NCBI GenBank assembly: GCA_927911515.1
Contig: CAKMQH010000095.1
Coordinates: 1-6,018, forward strand
Direction: 5' to 3'
DNA: 6,018 nt
From: an uncultured Neisseria sp.
Lineage (GTDB): Bacteria; Pseudomonadota; Gammaproteobacteria; Burkholderiales; Neisseriaceae
The position numbers and the translations under genes are program-made. This document shows positions 5,538-6,018 of this stretch, in pieces (position 1 is the first letter of the stretch; the number at the start of each line of letters is the position of its first letter). Under the pieces are notes generated by a model that was given only the letters and a program-made list of their open reading frames with translations, ran no database searches and was not told where the DNA came from.

Positions 5538-5564
5538 GACTGATACGTTTTGTGTCAGTTTTTT
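5538..5564 (+). terminator. Orphan terminator-like hairpin
   Basis: ACTGATAC (5539-5546) pairs with GTGTCAGT (5552-5559), with one U·G wobble and a 5-base loop, and runs into six T's (5559-5564). The T-run follows only on the plus strand. No plus-strand gene ends just upstream, so it may close a short untranslated RNA, stop transcription entering nuo, or be fortuitous. Confidence 0.4.
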
Positions 5565-5612
5565 ATGATGTATTGTGCAAGTAGAGGAAATGAGGTTGGT
5601 ATATTATAAAAC

Positions 5613-5631
5613 ACAAATAAGAATCGTTATC
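5613..5631 (+). promoter_or_regulatory. Fur-box-like site upstream of nuoA
   Basis: The 19 bases match the consensus GATAATGATAATCATTATC at 13 positions. Bases 5618-5632 match the 7-1-7 form TGATAATCATTATCA at 12 of 15. The right half, TTATCA, is perfect and the left half is weaker. Fur is the iron-responsive regulator, and the nuo operon has been reported as Fur-activated in meningococcus. The site lies about 125 bases before nuoA, upstream of the candidate promoter, as expected for activation rather than repression. The regulatory role here is inferred. Confidence 0.45.
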
Positions 5632-5683
5632 ATAAACTTATTGAATTTATTAGGATTTTTTTAACAGTTGACCGACATTTATC

Positions 5684-5725
5684 TTTAAATGGATTTTGAA
5701 ATTCGATAAAATAGCAGGATATTAA
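5684..5725 (+). promoter_or_regulatory. Candidate nuo operon promoter region
   Basis: Two overlapping sigma-70-like pairs are visible: TTTAAA (5684-5689) with TAAAAT (5707-5712), spacer 17; and TTGAAA (5696-5701) with TATTAA (5720-5725), spacer 18. Each matches consensus at 9 of 12 positions, and I cannot choose between them. Either would give a 5' leader of roughly 25 to 40 bases before the nuoA ATG. Confidence 0.35.
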
Positions 5726-5756
5726 GATTTGTCTGTCAACCAGTTAGGCATAAACC

Positions 5757-6018
5757 ATGTTGGCCAGTTACTTTCCCGTCCTCGTATTCATCCTCGTCGG
5801 CCTTGCTGCCGGCGTGCTGTTTATCCTGCTCGGTACGATTTTAGGTCCGAAACACCACTACGCCGAAAAAGACGCGGCTTACGAATGCGGTTTCGAAGCC
5901 TTTGAAAACGCCAGGATGAAGTTTGACGTGCGTTATTATCTCGTCGCCATCCTGTTCATCCTCTTCGATTTGGAGGTTGCGTTTATGCTGCCGTGGGCGG
6001 TGGTGTTCAAAGATTTGG
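5757..6018 (+). CDS. nuoA: NADH-quinone oxidoreductase subunit A, 5' part of gene
   Basis: NuoA is a small membrane subunit of respiratory complex I (proton-pumping NADH:quinone oxidoreductase), equivalent to mitochondrial ND3. The window holds the first 87 of roughly 118 residues; the gene runs off the right edge. The ATG at 5757 gives MLASYFPVLVFILVGLAAG, the usual start, with a weak AGG (5746-5748) upstream. Residues 7-29 form the first transmembrane helix. The loop carries the hallmark YECGFE (42-47), whose Cys corresponds to the conserved ND3 loop cysteine. Residues 56-81 contain FDVRYYLVAILFILFDLEVAF with the conserved acidic residues D71 and E73 in the second helix. The third helix is outside the window. 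It is the first gene of the nuo operon in Neisseria and most proteobacteria; nuoB is expected next. Confidence 0.96.
   Translation, partial: MLASYFPVLVFILVGLAAGVLFILLGTILGPKHHYAEKDAAYECGFEAFENARMKFDVRYYLVAILFILFDLEVAFMLPWAVVFKDL

Larger units (their letters stand above)
5407..5756. other. Divergent spacer between the RNB gene and nuoA
   Basis: These 350 bases separate the minus-strand exonuclease gene from nuoA. There is no substantial coding frame. From the exonuclease end it holds a candidate minus-strand promoter (5443-5451), a DUS (5478-5489), a plus-strand hairpin with T-run (5538-5564), a Fur-box-like site (5613-5631) and an AT-rich promoter-like zone (5684-5725). The stretch from about 5560 to 5730 is clearly AT-richer than the flanking genes. 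Confidence 0.6.

Noticed and set aside
5565..5609. 14-codon frame overlapping the stop of the ten-codon frame
   Set aside because: Tiny, no family, and ATGA overlaps of this size are common by chance in AT-rich DNA.

Overview
The window comes from a Neisseria chromosome, most likely a commensal of the N. mucosa / N. sicca type. Three things point there: the protein sequences (EF-Ts, UMP kinase, MurJ, an RNase II-like exonuclease, NuoA); a Correia repeat with the typical TATAGTGG ends; and five perfect copies of the 12-mer AGGTCGTCTGAA. That 12-mer is the 'mucosa' dialect of the neisserial DNA uptake sequence (DUS), not the ATGCCGTCTGAA form of gonococcus and meningococcus. The species call is an inference.

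Layout. Bases 1-549 hold the 3' part of tsf, closed by an intrinsic terminator (566-605). A 311-base gap follows; its second half is a strongly structured leader (hairpins 725-758 and 771-833) in front of pyrH (861-1580). pyrH ends at a perfect 19-bp hairpin built from two inverted DUS copies (1619-1664). murJ (1821-3359) has its own upstream region with a TACAAT -10 box and three spaced ATTTGC repeats. Eight bases after murJ lies a 107-bp Correia element (3367-3473), then a second DUS hairpin (3480-3529) shared with the convergent RNB exonuclease gene on the minus strand (3543-5360, originally from 5406). A divergent spacer of about 350 bases carries a DUS, a terminator-like hairpin, a Fur-box-like site and an AT-rich promoter region. 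It leads into nuoA (5757 to the window end), first gene of the respiratory complex I operon.

These are mainly core genes: translation elongation, pyrimidine nucleotide supply, lipid II flipping, RNA turnover and NADH oxidation. tsf and pyrH are conserved neighbours; the others look like separate transcription units, each bounded by its own hairpin.

The most notable observation is that the RNB exonuclease gene is out of frame with its apparent ATG start. A run of eight A residues near codon 18 shifts the frame by one base. This could be a slippage-prone or phase-variable switch, a real mutation or a sequencing error. Other points of interest are the pyrH leader, an AT-dialect DUS inside the exonuclease gene, a Fur-box-like site upstream of nuoA, and an orphan terminator in the divergent spacer. 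I see no CRISPR array, tRNA, rRNA, prophage or transposase gene here.
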